From Chitinophagales bacterium (lineage in GTDB: Bacteria > Bacteroidota > Bacteroidia > Chitinophagales > UBA8649), in the NCBI GenBank assembly GCA_020635995.1, contig JACJYS010000003.1, positions 1-64,000 of the forward strand: a stretch of 64,000 nucleotides of DNA, read 5' to 3'. Within the stretch, counting starts at the first letter, position 1. The number at the start of each line of letters is the position of its first letter. A model generated the notes under the pieces. That model did no database searches, had not been told where the DNA came from, and worked only from the letters and a program-made list of their open reading frames with translations. Positions 7,856 to 17,031 of this stretch are shown one piece after another. The position numbers and the translations under genes are program-made.

Positions 7856-10800
7856 TTAATCAAATTTCAAATCTAATGCTAAACCTCTCAACTCATGTAT
7901 CAATACATTGAAAGATTCAGGAATGTTTGGTTCTGGTATGTTTTCGCCTTTTACAATAGCTTCATAAGCTTTAGCTCTACCTACTATATCGTCAGATTTT
8001 ACGGTTAGTAATTCTCTTAAAATATTAGATGCACCAAAAGCTTCTAATGCCCATACCTCCATTTCTCCAAAACGCTGACCACCAAACTGTGCTTTACCAC
8101 CTAAAGGCTGCTGCGTAATTAATGAGTAAGGACCAGTAGAACGAGCGTGCATTTTATCTTCAATCATGTGGCTTAATTTAAGCATATAAATTACACCCAC
8201 TGTTGTTTTTTGGTCAAAACGCTCGCCTGTTTCTCCATCGTATAGGTAAGTTTGTCCTAACTCCGGCAAGTTTGCTTTTTCTACTTCTGCTTGTATTTCG
8301 GCAACTGAAGCACCATCAAAAATTGGAGTAGCATATTTTAAACCTAATTTTTCTCCTGCCCAACCTAATACAGTTTCATATATCTGTCCTAAGTTCATAC
8401 GAGAAGGTACACCTAATGGATTCAAAACTATATCTACTGGCGTTCCGTCTTCTAAGAAAGGCATATCTTCTTCCCGTACTATACGTGCTACTATCCCTTT
8501 ATTACCATGACGTCCTGCCATTTTATCTCCTACTTTCAATTTACGCTTTTGAGCTACATACACTTTAGCTAATTTTAATACGCCTGTAGGCAATTCATCT
8601 CCTATAGTTAAATTAAATTTCTCTCTACGCAATCTACCGGCATCTTCATTAATCTTTATATCAAAATTGTGTAACAATTTCTTGATTAATTCATTAGTTT
8701 CATCACTATTTGTCCAACCACTTGGGTTTACCATTTTGAAGTCTATTTCATTAATATTCTTCATAGTAAACTTAGTGCTCTTAGATATTACATCTTCATT
8801 ATAATGATTAATAACTCCTGCTGATGCTTTACCGCCTATTAATTTGTATAATTTTTCAACTAATACAGCTCTTAAATCGCTTTCTCTTTTTGCAAATTCA
8901 GCTTCTAATTTGTCTATTACTACTTTTTCTTTAGCTTTTGTAGTTTTATCTTTAGTAGCTTTGGCAAATAAGTTAGTGTGCATTACTGTACCTTTAGTGG
9001 CAGGAGTAGCTTTTAATGAAGCATCTTTTACATCGCCTGCTTTATCACCAAATATGGCACGTAATAATTTTTCCTCCGGAGTAGGATCTGTTTCTCCTTT
9101 TGGAGTAATTTTTCCTATTATTATATCTCCTTCTTTTATGGTAGCACCTGTTCTTATTATACCATTTTCATCTAAATCTTTAGTAGCTTCTTCACTAACG
9201 TTAGGAATATCTGAAGTTAATTCTTCTTCTCCTAATTTAGTATCTCTAACTTCTAATTCATATTCTGAAATATGAATGGAAGTAAATACGTCATCTTTAA
9301 CTACTCTTTCAGATATAACGATAGCATCCTCAAAGTTGTAACCTTTCCATGGCATAAACGCCACTTTTAAGTTTCTTCCTAAAGCTAACTCGCCATTATC
9401 CGTAGCAAAACCTTCGCAAAGTATTTGTCCTTTTGTAACTCTATCACCTTTTCTTACTAAAGGTTTTAGGTTAATACAAGTACCTTGGTTTGTTCTAATG
9501 AATTTTTGTAGTTTGTACGATTTTTTATCGTCATCAAAACTAACTAAACGTTCATTTTCAGAACGGTCGTATCTAACTATAATTTCTGTAGCATCTACAT
9601 ATTCTACCACACCTTCGCCTTCTGCATTTACTAAGTTCATTGAGTCAGCAGCCACTTTGCCTTCTATCCCTGTTCCCACTATTGGAGATTCAGGACGCAT
9701 TAAAGGCACAGCCTGACGTTGCATGTTTGACCCCATCAAGGCACGGTTAGCATCATCATGCTCTAAGAAAGGAATTAAAGATGCAGAAACTCCAACTATT
9801 TGGTTAGGAGCTACATCCATATATTCCACTTCGTCTGGTGTTAAAATAGGGAAATCACCTTGGTGTCTTGATTTGATTCTATCTGAAACAAATTTTCCGT
9901 TTTCAGTAATTTCGGCATTTGCCTGTGCTATTCTCTTATTGTCTTCTTCAGAAGCTGTTAAGTAAATATGGTCTTTTAAATCTACTTTACCACCGTGTAC
10001 TTTATGATAAGGTGTTTCTATAAAACCCATATATGATATTTTGGCGTGTACTGCCAAAGTAGAAATCAAACCAATGTTTGGTCCTTCCGGTGTTTCAATA
10101 GTACATAAACGACCATAGTGAGAATAGTGTACGTCTCTAACCTCAAATCCTGCACGTTCTCTTGATAAACCTCCGGGACCTAATGCCGATATTCTTCTTT
10201 TATTAGTAATTTCGGCTAAAGGATTCGTTTGATCTAAAAATTGAGATAATTGGCTGGTACCAAAAAATGAGTTAATTACAGAAGATAATGTTCTTGCATT
10301 TATCAAATCTGTAGGTGTAAATACCTCATTATCACGCACGTTCATTCTTTCTCTAATAGTACGTGCCATTCTTGCTAAACCAACGCCAAACTGAGCATAA
10401 AGCTGCTCTCCTACTGTTCTTACACGTCTGTTTGCTAAGTGGTCTATATCATCAACCTCAGCTTTTTGGTTACTTAAATTAACCAAATATTTAACTATTG
10501 AAATAATATCGTCTTTAGTTAAAACTTTTATTTCAACAGGAATATCTAAGCTTAGTTTTCTGTTTATTTTATATCGCCCTACATCTCCTAAATCATATCT
10601 TCTGTCTGAGAAGAATAATTTATCAATAATACCTCTTGCAGTTTCATTATCTGGTGGATCTGTACCTCTTAACTGACGATAAATGTGAGCCAATGCTTCC
10701 GGCTCTGAGTTTGAAGTATCTTTTTGAAGTGTATTGTAAATAATAGCAAAATCGGCAGAAGTTTCCTCTTTTTGCAAGATTACGCTTTCTACTTCATTAG

Positions 10801-11668
10801 ATAAAATTAATTCTAACTCATCTTCGTTAATTACAATATCTCTTTCAAGTACTATTTCATTTCTTTCAATAGAAACCACCTCTCCCGTATCTTCGTCCAC
10901 AAAATCTTCTATCCAAGTTTTTAATACACGAGCGGCTAATTTTCTACCTAATATATCTTTATGATTTTTCTTTTTAGTTAAATCTACTTCATCAGCTAAA
11001 TCAAAAATCTTAAGTATGTCTTTATCTGTATCGTAACCTATAGCTCTTAAAAGCATAGTTACAGGAAATTTCTTTTTTCTGTCAATATACGCATACATTA
11101 CGTTATTGATGTCTGTAGCAAACTCCATCCAAGCACCTTTAAACGGAATTACTCTTGCAGAGTATATTCTTGTACCATTTGGATGATAGTTTTGAGCAAA
11201 AAATACGCCTGGAGAACGGTGTAACTGCGACACAATTACTCTTTCTGCACCATTTACTATAAAAGTACCTTTAGGTGTCATATAAGGGATATTCCCTAAG
11301 AAAACATCTTGTACTATGGTTTGGAAATCAATATGTTCTTCATCATTACAAGACAATCTTAATTTTGCCTTTAATGGAACACTGTATGTCAATCCTCTTT
11401 CTTGACACTCTTCAATTGAGTAGCGTGGTGGATCAACAAAATAATCTAAAAATTCAAGCTCAAATATATTTCTTGCATCAGAAATTGGAAAGTTTTCTTG
11501 AAAAACTTTAAACAATCCTTCGTTTGCTCTGTTTTCAGGTGTTGTTTCTAATTGTAAAAATTCTTGAAAAGAAGCTACCTGTATATCTAATAAATTTGGA
11601 GACTTTACATTCAAATTAACTGTTCCGAAATTTATTCTCTTAGGTAGTGTAGTTGATTTGCCAGCCAT
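7856..11668 (-). CDS. rpoB: RNA polymerase beta subunit
   Basis: RNA polymerase beta subunit, 1270 residues, complete. It forms the catalytic cleft with beta' and carries the rifampicin pocket. The pocket segment reads SQLSQFLDQTNPLAEITNK followed by RRISALGPGG. The residue equivalent to E. coli His526 is Asn (codon at 10202-10204), whereas Asp516 and Ser531 are kept. A hairpin sits in the 80-bp spacer after rplL. The start MAGKSTTLPKRINFG is the first ATG after that spacer. Confidence 0.99.
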   Translation of the reverse strand: MAGKSTTLPKRINFGTVNLNVKSPNLLDIQVASFQEFLQLETTPENRANEGLFKVFQENFPISDARNIFELEFLDYFVDPPRYSIEECQERGLTYSVPLKAKLRLSCNDEEHIDFQTIVQDVFLGNIPYMTPKGTFIVNGAERVIVSQLHRSPGVFFAQNYHPNGTRIYSARVIPFKGAWMEFATDINNVMYAYIDRKKKFPVTMLLRAIGYDTDKDILKIFDLADEVDLTKKKNHKDILGRKLAARVLKTWIEDFVDEDTGEVVSIERNEIVLERDIVINEDELELILSNEVESVILQKEETSADFAIIYNTLQKDTSNSEPEALAHIYRQLRGTDPPDNETARGIIDKLFFSDRRYDLGDVGRYKINRKLSLDIPVEIKVLTKDDIISIVKYLVNLSNQKAEVDDIDHLANRRVRTVGEQLYAQFGVGLARMARTIRERMNVRDNEVFTPTDLINARTLSSVINSFFGTSQLSQFLDQTNPLAEITNKRRISALGPGGLSRERAGFEVRDVHYSHYGRLCTIETPEGPNIGLISTLAVHAKISYMGFIETPYHKVHGGKVDLKDHIYLTASEEDNKRIAQANAEITENGKFVSDRIKSRHQGDFPILTPDEVEYMDVAPNQIVGVSASLIPFLEHDDANRALMGSNMQRQAVPLMRPESPIVGTGIEGKVAADSMNLVNAEGEGVVEYVDATEIIVRYDRSENERLVSFDDDKKSYKLQKFIRTNQGTCINLKPLVRKGDRVTKGQILCEGFATDNGELALGRNLKVAFMPWKGYNFEDAIVISERVVKDDVFTSIHISEYELEVRDTKLGEEELTSDIPNVSEEATKDLDENGIIRTGATIKEGDIIIGKITPKGETDPTPEEKLLRAIFGDKAGDVKDASLKATPATKGTVMHTNLFAKATKDKTTKAKEKVVIDKLEAEFAKRESDLRAVLVEKLYKLIGGKASAGVINHYNEDVISKSTKFTMKNINEIDFKMVNPSGWTNSDETNELIKKLLHNFDIKINEDAGRLRREKFNLTIGDELPTGVLKLAKVYVAQKRKLKVGDKMAGRHGNKGIVARIVREEDMPFLEDGTPVDIVLNPLGVPSRMNLGQIYETVLGWAGEKLGLKYATPIFDGASVAEIQAEVEKANLPELGQTYLYDGETGERFDQKTTVGVIYMLKLSHMIEDKMHARSTGPYSLITQQPLGGKAQFGGQRFGEMEVWALEAFGASNILRELLTVKSDDIVGRAKAYEAIVKGENIPEPNIPESFNVLIHELRGLALDLKFD

Positions 11669-11699
11669 TAAATTTTTTGTTTATGTTTAAAATAGGTTA

Positions 11700-11726
11700 A
11701 GGCTTGTCCGAAAATCGGACAAGCCT
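11700..11726 (-). terminator. hairpin between rplL and rpoB, possible attenuator
   Basis: A perfect 12-bp stem (AGGCTTGTCCGA with its complement, 3-nt loop) lies between the rplL stop and the rpoB start. On the minus strand it is followed by TTAACCTATTTT, not a clean U tract. It could be a partial terminator or an RNA-processing site that lowers rpoB expression relative to L7/L12, as known for the E. coli rplL-rpoB gap. Function is inferred. Confidence 0.6.
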
Positions 11727-11748
11727 ATAATATGTGTAGAATTAAGAA

Positions 11749-12126
11749 TTACTTAATTTCTACGTCTGCACCAACTTCCTCAAGTTTAGCTTTTACAGAA
11801 TCAGCTTCTTCTTGAGAAACTTTTTCTTTAATAGCTTTAGGTGCACCATCTACTAATTCTTTAGCTTCTTTTAAGCCTAATCCTGTGATTTCTTTTACCA
11901 CTTTTACTACGTTTAATTTTTGACCACCTGCAGCGTTCAAAATTACATCAAACTCAGTTTGAGCAGCAGCACCGGCATCTCCGCCAGCAGCAGGACCAGC
12001 AGCAACAGCTACAGCTGCAGCAGCAGGCTCAATTCCGTACTGATCTTTTAATACGTCAGCTAATTCTTTTACTTCTTTAACAGTTAAGTTTACTAACTGC
12101 TCTGCTAATTCGCTAATATTTGCCAT
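11749..12126 (-). CDS. rplL: 50S ribosomal protein L7/L12
   Basis: Ribosomal stalk protein, 125 residues. It has the N-terminal dimerisation helices, an Ala/Gly-rich hinge (about 36-56) and a C-terminal domain with GLGLKEAKELVDGAP. It recruits translational GTPases such as EF-Tu. It lies 40 bp after rplJ in the L10-L12 unit. Confidence 0.98.
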   Translation of the reverse strand: MANISELAEQLVNLTVKEVKELADVLKDQYGIEPAAAAVAVAAGPAAGGDAGAAAQTEFDVILNAAGGQKLNVVKVVKEITGLGLKEAKELVDGAPKAIKEKVSQEEADSVKAKLEEVGADVEIK

Positions 12127-12166
12127 TTTAATAGTTTTTTTTAAAATTTTTGTTTAATAATTTTTG

Positions 12167-12685
12167 TTACTCTTTTTCTGATAGTGTTTGTAAAATTCCA
12201 TGAATTTTAGTTCCACCTGAACTTAAAGCTGAAATTAGGTTTACAGCCGGAGCTTGTAATAAACCAATAACATCGCCAATAAGTTCTTCTTTTGATTTAA
12301 GACTTGCTAATTCGTTTACGTATTGGTCGCCAATATAAAAACTGCCTTCTATGAAAGCACCTTTTAATACCGGTCTCTCACTATCTTCTCTAAATTTCTT
12401 AATAACCTTTGCAGATGCACTGGCTTCTTCAGAATACATTAAAGAAGTAGGTCCTTTTAATAAAGGAATTAACTGGTCAAAATCATTTTCGCTTGCTTCT
12501 AAAGCCTTTTTAAGCAATGTATTTTTTACAACCTTAATTTTTACACCTTTTTCAAAGCATAAGCCTCTAAGTGCATTAACTTTTGCAACGTTTAAAGTTG
12601 AAGAGTCTGCTAAATAGAAACTATTTAAGCCTGCAATTTGCTCGGTCAGACTTTGAAGCTCATTGTTTTTTTCTTCTCTTGTCAT
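12167..12685 (-). CDS. rplJ: 50S ribosomal protein L10
   Basis: L10, 172 residues, which anchors the L7/L12 dimers to the ribosome through its C-terminal helix and in many bacteria represses its own operon. The family N-terminal pattern (TREEKNNEL, then FYLADSSTLNVAKVNALR) is clear. The stop of rplA is 2 nt before its start, so the two are tightly coupled. There is no long leader between rplA and rplJ, so any L10 autoregulatory site would have to lie inside rplA. Confidence 0.97.
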   Translation of the reverse strand: MTREEKNNELQSLTEQIAGLNSFYLADSSTLNVAKVNALRGLCFEKGVKIKVVKNTLLKKALEASENDFDQLIPLLKGPTSLMYSEEASASAKVIKKFREDSERPVLKGAFIEGSFYIGDQYVNELASLKSKEELIGDVIGLLQAPAVNLISALSSGGTKIHGILQTLSEKE

Positions 12686-12687
12686 AA

Positions 12688-13386
12688 TTAAATACCACTT
12701 ATAGATTTAGAATCAATCGGAATACCCGGACTCATTGTACTTGCCATCGTTATGCTTTTGAAATAAGTTCCTTTTGCAGTTGATGGCTTCATTTTTGATA
12801 GAGTAACTATCAATTCTTTGGCGTTGTCTTTAATTTGTTCACCGCTAAAAGACACACGACCGATGGAAGCATGTATGATACCAAACTTGTCTATTTTAAA
12901 TGCTATTTTACCGCCTTTTACTTCGGTTATAGCTTTAGTCAAGTCTGTCGTAACTGTACCTGATTTAGGGTTTGGCATTAAGTTTCTTGGACCTAACACT
13001 CTACCTAAACGAGCAATTTTAGGCATAACGCTTGGTGTAGCTATTACTACGTCCACATCTGTCCAGCCTTGCTCTATTTTTGTAATAAATTCATCTAAAC
13101 CAACATAATCGGCTCCTGCTGCTTTTGCCTCATCTTCTAAATCTGGTGTGCAAAATACTAATACTGATTTTGACTTTCCAGTTCCATGAGGTAAAGATGC
13201 TGTTCCTCTTATTGCTTGGTCAGCTTTTTTAGGATCTACTCCTAATTTCACATGTAAATCTACAGAAGCATCAAATTTGGTAGTGTTCACTTCTTTTACC
13301 AATTGAGATGCATCATCTAAACTGTAGATTTTGCCTTTCTCTAACTTTTCAGCTAAAGCTTTTCTTTTCTTTGTTAACTTTGTCAT
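12688..13386 (-). CDS. rplA: 50S ribosomal protein L1
   Basis: L1, 232 residues, the protein of the mobile L1 stalk near the E site and, in many bacteria, the repressor of the rplKA unit. The recognisable block RVLGPRNLMPNPKSGTVT is intact. There is a 61-bp gap after rplK and a 2-bp gap before rplJ. Confidence 0.98.
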   Translation of the reverse strand: MTKLTKKRKALAEKLEKGKIYSLDDASQLVKEVNTTKFDASVDLHVKLGVDPKKADQAIRGTASLPHGTGKSKSVLVFCTPDLEDEAKAAGADYVGLDEFITKIEQGWTDVDVVIATPSVMPKIARLGRVLGPRNLMPNPKSGTVTTDLTKAITEVKGGKIAFKIDKFGIIHASIGRVSFSGEQIKDNAKELIVTLSKMKPSTAKGTYFKSITMASTMSPGIPIDSKSISGI

Positions 13387-13447
13387 ATTTCAATTTTATG
13401 AGGTACTAATGCATTTTATATGCTCCCTCTGTTAAAAATCTTTTTAA

Positions 13448-13888
13448 TTATGCCCACGGAGCTTTACCTGTTACAGTAAATCCCATACTACGAGCTGTTC
13501 CTGCTACCATTTTCATAGCAGATTCTATTGTAAATGCATTCAAATCGGGCATTTTTATTTCTGCTATTTCTTTCACTTGATCCCAAGTTACTTTTGCTAC
13601 TTTATTTCTATTAGGTTCTGCTGAGCCTTTTTTAGCTTTAGCAGCTTCCATTAATAAAATTGGAGCCGGAGGCGTTTTAATGATAAATGAAAAAGATTTA
13701 TCCTTGAAAACTGTGATTTCAACAGGTAAAACTTGTCCGGGTTTATCTTGAGTTCTTGCATTAAATGCTTTACAAAACTCCATAATATTAACACCTTTAG
13801 CACCTAAAGCAGGTCCTACCGGAGGAGCAGGATTTGCCTGTCCACCTTTCACTTGCAACTTAATAAAGCCTTCTATTTCTTTTGCCAT
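13448..13888 (-). CDS. rplK: 50S ribosomal protein L11
   Basis: L11, 146 residues, binds 23S rRNA at the GTPase centre. The N-terminal proline-rich segment PAPPVGPALG is conserved. Only 3 nt separate it from nusG, consistent with one transcript from secE onward. Confidence 0.98.
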   Translation of the reverse strand: MAKEIEGFIKLQVKGGQANPAPPVGPALGAKGVNIMEFCKAFNARTQDKPGQVLPVEITVFKDKSFSFIIKTPPAPILLMEAAKAKKGSAEPNRNKVAKVTWDQVKEIAEIKMPDLNAFTIESAMKMVAGTARSMGFTVTGKAPWA

Positions 13889-13891
13889 TTT

Positions 13892-14467
13892 TTATGAAAC
13901 TTTTTCTACTTGTAAGTAATTCACCTCTACCGGTGTTTTTCTTCCAAATATTTTAACAATAACTTTTAATTTTTTCTTTTCGTCATAAATTTCTTCTATA
14001 GTTCCTGTAAAATCATTGAAAGGTCCATCAATTATTTTTACAGTTTCATTTACTAAATAAGGCTCAGTTATGGTTTCGTCTGTTTCGTCCATAGCATCTA
14101 CCTTACCTAATAATTTATATACCTCTGACTGACGAATTGGGTCAGGGTTTTTTCCTCCTAAGAAATTTATTACATTTGTAGTAGTAACAATGTGTTGAAT
14201 TATTTCTCCACTAAATTTGCTAGCTACTGCTTCTATATAAATATATCCGGGAAACAAGTTTCTTTCTTTTATAACTTTTTTCCCTTTATTTATTTTATAT
14301 ACTTTTTCTGTAGGAACTAAAATTTGGGTAACAACAGTATCGTATCCCATTCTAGCTAAGTCTAAGTCAAGATATTCTTTTATCTTGCGTTCCTTACCAC
14401 TTACTACTCTAAGCACATACCATTTTTTTCCCTCTTGCATTTTTTCCTTGTTTGTATTTGCACTCAT
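13892..14467 (-). CDS. nusG: transcription elongation/antitermination factor NusG
   Basis: NusG, 191 residues. It has an NGN domain (KKWYVLRVVSGKERKIKEYL near the start) and a C-terminal KOW domain (about 140-190, FNDFTGTIEEIYDEKKKLKV). It binds RNA polymerase and couples it to Rho or ribosomes. It follows secE with 1 nt between them. Confidence 0.97.
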   Translation of the reverse strand: MSANTNKEKMQEGKKWYVLRVVSGKERKIKEYLDLDLARMGYDTVVTQILVPTEKVYKINKGKKVIKERNLFPGYIYIEAVASKFSGEIIQHIVTTTNVINFLGGKNPDPIRQSEVYKLLGKVDAMDETDETITEPYLVNETVKIIDGPFNDFTGTIEEIYDEKKKLKVIVKIFGRKTPVEVNYLQVEKVS

Positions 14468-14468
14468 T

Positions 14469-14666
14469 TTAATGTCCTAAGGCTTTGTAAATCAAATCCG
14501 TTACATTTTTTGATGCCAAATCCATTGCTAAAACAAGAAGTCCTATTATAGCCGATGCTACAAAAACTATAACACCACTATTTTGCAACTCGCCCCAACT
14601 TGGCCAAGTTACTTTGTGAACTAATTCTTGGTATGCACCTTCTATATATGATTTTAAACTTTCCAT
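14469..14666 (-). CDS. secE: preprotein translocase subunit SecE
   Basis: Small SecYEG subunit, 65 residues with the start used here. Single transmembrane helix at about residues 33-55 (VIVFVASAIIGLLVLAMDL) after the amphipathic helix with VHKVTWPSWGEL. A longer frame begins with GTG at 14687, but that codon overlaps the 3' end of tRNA-Trp, so the ATG at 14666 is the better start. It heads the secE-nusG-rplK run. Confidence 0.95.
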   Translation of the reverse strand: MESLKSYIEGAYQELVHKVTWPSWGELQNSGVIVFVASAIIGLLVLAMDLASKNVTDLIYKALGH

Positions 14667-14684
14667 ATTAGCTTTTAATCTTTG

Positions 14685-14757
14685 CACGGGCGGTAGGATT
14701 CGAACCCACGACCAATGGTTTTGGAGACCACTACTCTACCAGCTGAGCTACACCCGT
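14685..14757 (-). tRNA. tRNA-Trp (CCA)
   Basis: A 73-nt cloverleaf with anticodon CCA. The acceptor arms ACGGGTG and CGCCCGT pair with one G-U, and the T loop TTCGAAT is standard. CCA is not encoded. It lies between tuf and secE. Confidence 0.95.
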
Positions 14758-14911
14758 ATAAATAAGTTTGAGTGTGGGTTTGGGTGTGAGTGTGTGTGGC
14801 AAGTGTGATTTTTTTGAAAGAACATATCTTTCTATAAACCGAACCTTTTACACATCTCTACCTTACACTTATACTACACTTTACTTATTCATTATTTCAT
14901 AATGACACAAA

Positions 14912-14935
14912 GCAGATCCCGAAAACGGGACCTGC
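14912..14935 (-). terminator. hairpin downstream of tuf
   Basis: A 10-bp stem (GCAGGTCCCG with its near complement, TTTT loop) 33 nt past the tuf stop, followed on the minus strand by TTTGTGT. A weak intrinsic terminator or processing hairpin between tuf and tRNA-Trp/secE. Confidence 0.6.
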
Positions 14936-14967
14936 ACTTGCATCTTTTATCTTCTTTTTACAGAGTA

Positions 14968-16155
14968 TTACTCTATAATTTCAGTAACTTGACCAGCACC
15001 TACTGTTCTACCACCTTCACGGATAGCAAAACGTAAACCTTTGTCCATAGCTACTGGGTAAATTAACTCTACAGTTAATGTTACGTTATCGCCTGGCATT
15101 ACCATTTCAATGTTTTCCGGTAATGTTACTTCTCCAGTTACGTCTGTTGTTCTCATGTAGAACTGAGGACGATATTTGTTAAAGAATGGAGTATGACGTC
15201 CACCTTCTTCTTTACTCAACACGTAAACTTCACATTTGAATTTTGTGTGAGGAGTTATAGAGCCTGGTTTAACGATTACCATTCCTCTCTTAACATCGTT
15301 TTTCTCAATACCTCTTAATAATAAACCTACGTTTTCGCCTGCTTCACCTCTATCTAATATTTTACGGAACATTTCAACACCCGTAACAGTAGAAGTTAAT
15401 TTTTCAGCACCTAAACCTACTATTTCTACAGGATCTCCAGAGTTTATAACACCTCTTTCAATTTTTCCTGTTGCAACAGTTCCTCTACCTGTAATAGAGA
15501 AAATATCTTCTACCGGTAATAAGAAAGGTTTGTCTGTATCTCTTTCTGGAGTTGGAATCCAAGTATCTACAGCTTCCATTAATTTTTCTACAGCAGCAAC
15601 ACCGTCAGCTTCACCGTTCAATGCTTTTAAAGCAGAACCTTGAATAACTGGAGTGTTATCTCCGTCAAATTCGTAGAAACTTAATAAATCTCTGATTTCC
15701 ATTTCACCTAATTCTAAGAATTCAGGGTCATCTACTAAATCTACTTTGTTCATGAATACTACTATTCTTGGAACACCTACCTGACGAGCCAATAAGATGT
15801 GCTCTCTTGTTTGAGGCATTGGTCCGTCTGTAGCAGCAACCACTAATATAGCTCCGTCCATTTGAGCAGCACCCGTTACCATGTTTTTAATATAGTCAGC
15901 GTGACCAGGACAGTCAACGTGAGCATAGTGTCTGTTGTCTGTTTGATACTCTACGTGAGCAGTATTAATAGTGATACCTCTTTCTTTTTCTTCAGGTGCA
16001 CCATCAATTGAATCATAATCTTTTTTCTCAGCATAACCTTTGTTAGATAATACAGAAGTTATAGCTGCAGTCAATGTAGTTTTACCGTGGTCAACGTGTC
16101 CTATTGTACCAACGTTAACGTGCGGCTTTGATCTTACGAAATTTTCTTTAGCCAT
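14968..16155 (-). CDS. tuf: elongation factor Tu
   Basis: EF-Tu, 395 residues, delivers aminoacyl-tRNA to the ribosome. The P-loop GHVDHGKT is at residues 19-26, DCPGHADY and NKVD follow, and domains 2 and 3 are complete (RGTVATGKIERG is present). The only tuf in the window. It sits between tRNA-Thr(GGT) and tRNA-Trp, the common Bacteroidota arrangement. Confidence 0.99.
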   Translation of the reverse strand: MAKENFVRSKPHVNVGTIGHVDHGKTTLTAAITSVLSNKGYAEKKDYDSIDGAPEEKERGITINTAHVEYQTDNRHYAHVDCPGHADYIKNMVTGAAQMDGAILVVAATDGPMPQTREHILLARQVGVPRIVVFMNKVDLVDDPEFLELGEMEIRDLLSFYEFDGDNTPVIQGSALKALNGEADGVAAVEKLMEAVDTWIPTPERDTDKPFLLPVEDIFSITGRGTVATGKIERGVINSGDPVEIVGLGAEKLTSTVTGVEMFRKILDRGEAGENVGLLLRGIEKNDVKRGMVIVKPGSITPHTKFKCEVYVLSKEEGGRHTPFFNKYRPQFYMRTTDVTGEVTLPENIEMVMPGDNVTLTVELIYPVAMDKGLRFAIREGGRTVGAGQVTEIIE

Positions 16156-16254
16156 TTTTTTTGTTTTTTATTTTTATTTATAATTAAGTTATCTAAATCT
16201 TACAAATATTCTAATAGTATAAGCCTTCATAAAAACAAGCACACATTTTTTAAG

Positions 16255-16326
16255 AGCCAATGATGGGAATTGAACCCATGGCCTCTTCCTTACCAAGGAA
16301 GTGCTCTACCCCTGAGCTACATTGGC
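16255..16326 (-). tRNA. tRNA-Thr (GGT)
   Basis: A 72-nt cloverleaf, anticodon GGT, acceptor GCCAATG/CATTGGC perfectly paired, T loop TTCAATT. CCA not encoded. It is the last tRNA before tuf. Confidence 0.95.
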
Positions 16327-16385
16327 TTAAATGAGTAAAGCTAAACTAACAAGCCATTTTAAGCTTGATAATTTAAGTAATTATG

Positions 16386-16458
16386 AGCGGGAGACGAGAC
16401 TCGAACCCGCGACCCTCAGCTTGGAAGGCTGATGCTCTACCAACTGAGCTACTCCCGC
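16386..16458 (-). tRNA. tRNA-Gly (TCC)
   Basis: A 73-nt cloverleaf, anticodon TCC, acceptor GCGGGAG/CTCCCGC perfectly paired. It is separated from tRNA-Thr(GGT) by about 60 nt and from tRNA-Tyr by a 210-nt GT/CA-rich spacer. Confidence 0.95.
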
Positions 16459-16668
16459 TTAAATATGTGTGAGTGTGGGTGTGGGTGCTGGGTGTGAGAG
16501 GATGTTGATGCAAGTTTAAATTTGGGTGTAATTTTATAATTAAAATTACAACACCAATATTTTAACGCACACATCCTTTTCTGAATTTGGCTTATATAAG
16601 TAAGTGGTTTAAATTAAACCGTTTCATACTCATAACCAAACTCACACTCAAACACACACTCCTTTATG

Positions 16669-16749
16669 TGGGGAGAGCAGGATTCGAACCTACGAAGCTT
16701 TCGCAACAGATTTACAGTCTGCCCCATTTGGCCACTCTGGAATCTCCCC
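16669..16749 (-). tRNA. tRNA-Tyr (GTA)
   Basis: An 81-nt class II tRNA with a long variable arm and anticodon GTA. Acceptor GGGGAGA/TCTCCCC. It lies 15 nt after tRNA-Thr(TGT) on the minus strand. Confidence 0.95.
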
Positions 16750-16764
16750 TCTATATTTAAAAAG

Positions 16765-16838
16765 AGCCGATGGAGGGATTCGAACCCCCGACCAGCTGAT
16801 TACAAATCAGCTGCTCTGGCCAACTGAGCTACATCGGC
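16765..16838 (-). tRNA. tRNA-Thr (TGT)
   Basis: A 74-nt cloverleaf, anticodon TGT, acceptor GCCGATG/CATCGGC perfectly paired. The first tRNA of the cluster that leads into tuf. Confidence 0.95.
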
Positions 16839-16937
16839 TTTTTAAACTTGAAGGATTGATTGCTTTTTACTTAAAAACAACCAACTTTACACTACTTTTT
16901 CAATGAACATTCCGAAACGCTACTGCGAAACGGAGTG

Positions 16938-16945
16938 CAAAAATA
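16938..16945 (-). promoter_or_regulatory. possible -7 element ahead of the tRNA cluster
   Basis: On the minus strand TATTTTTG matches TAnnTTTG and would start transcription near 16931, about 93 nt before tRNA-Thr(TGT). The nearest upstream TTG is only 12 bp away, so the -33 element is doubtful. Confidence 0.35.
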
Positions 16946-17031
16946 GAGATTATTTTTCAATCTTAAAAACTTATTGAGAACTTTTTTCTATTTTTTAACT
17001 GAAAAAGTTTTGAGGTGGCAAATATATGGCT

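Noticed and set aside
14667..14687. Longer SecE with a GTG start at 14687
   Set aside because: The GTG overlaps the 3' end of tRNA-Trp, and the ATG at 14666 gives a normal SecE.
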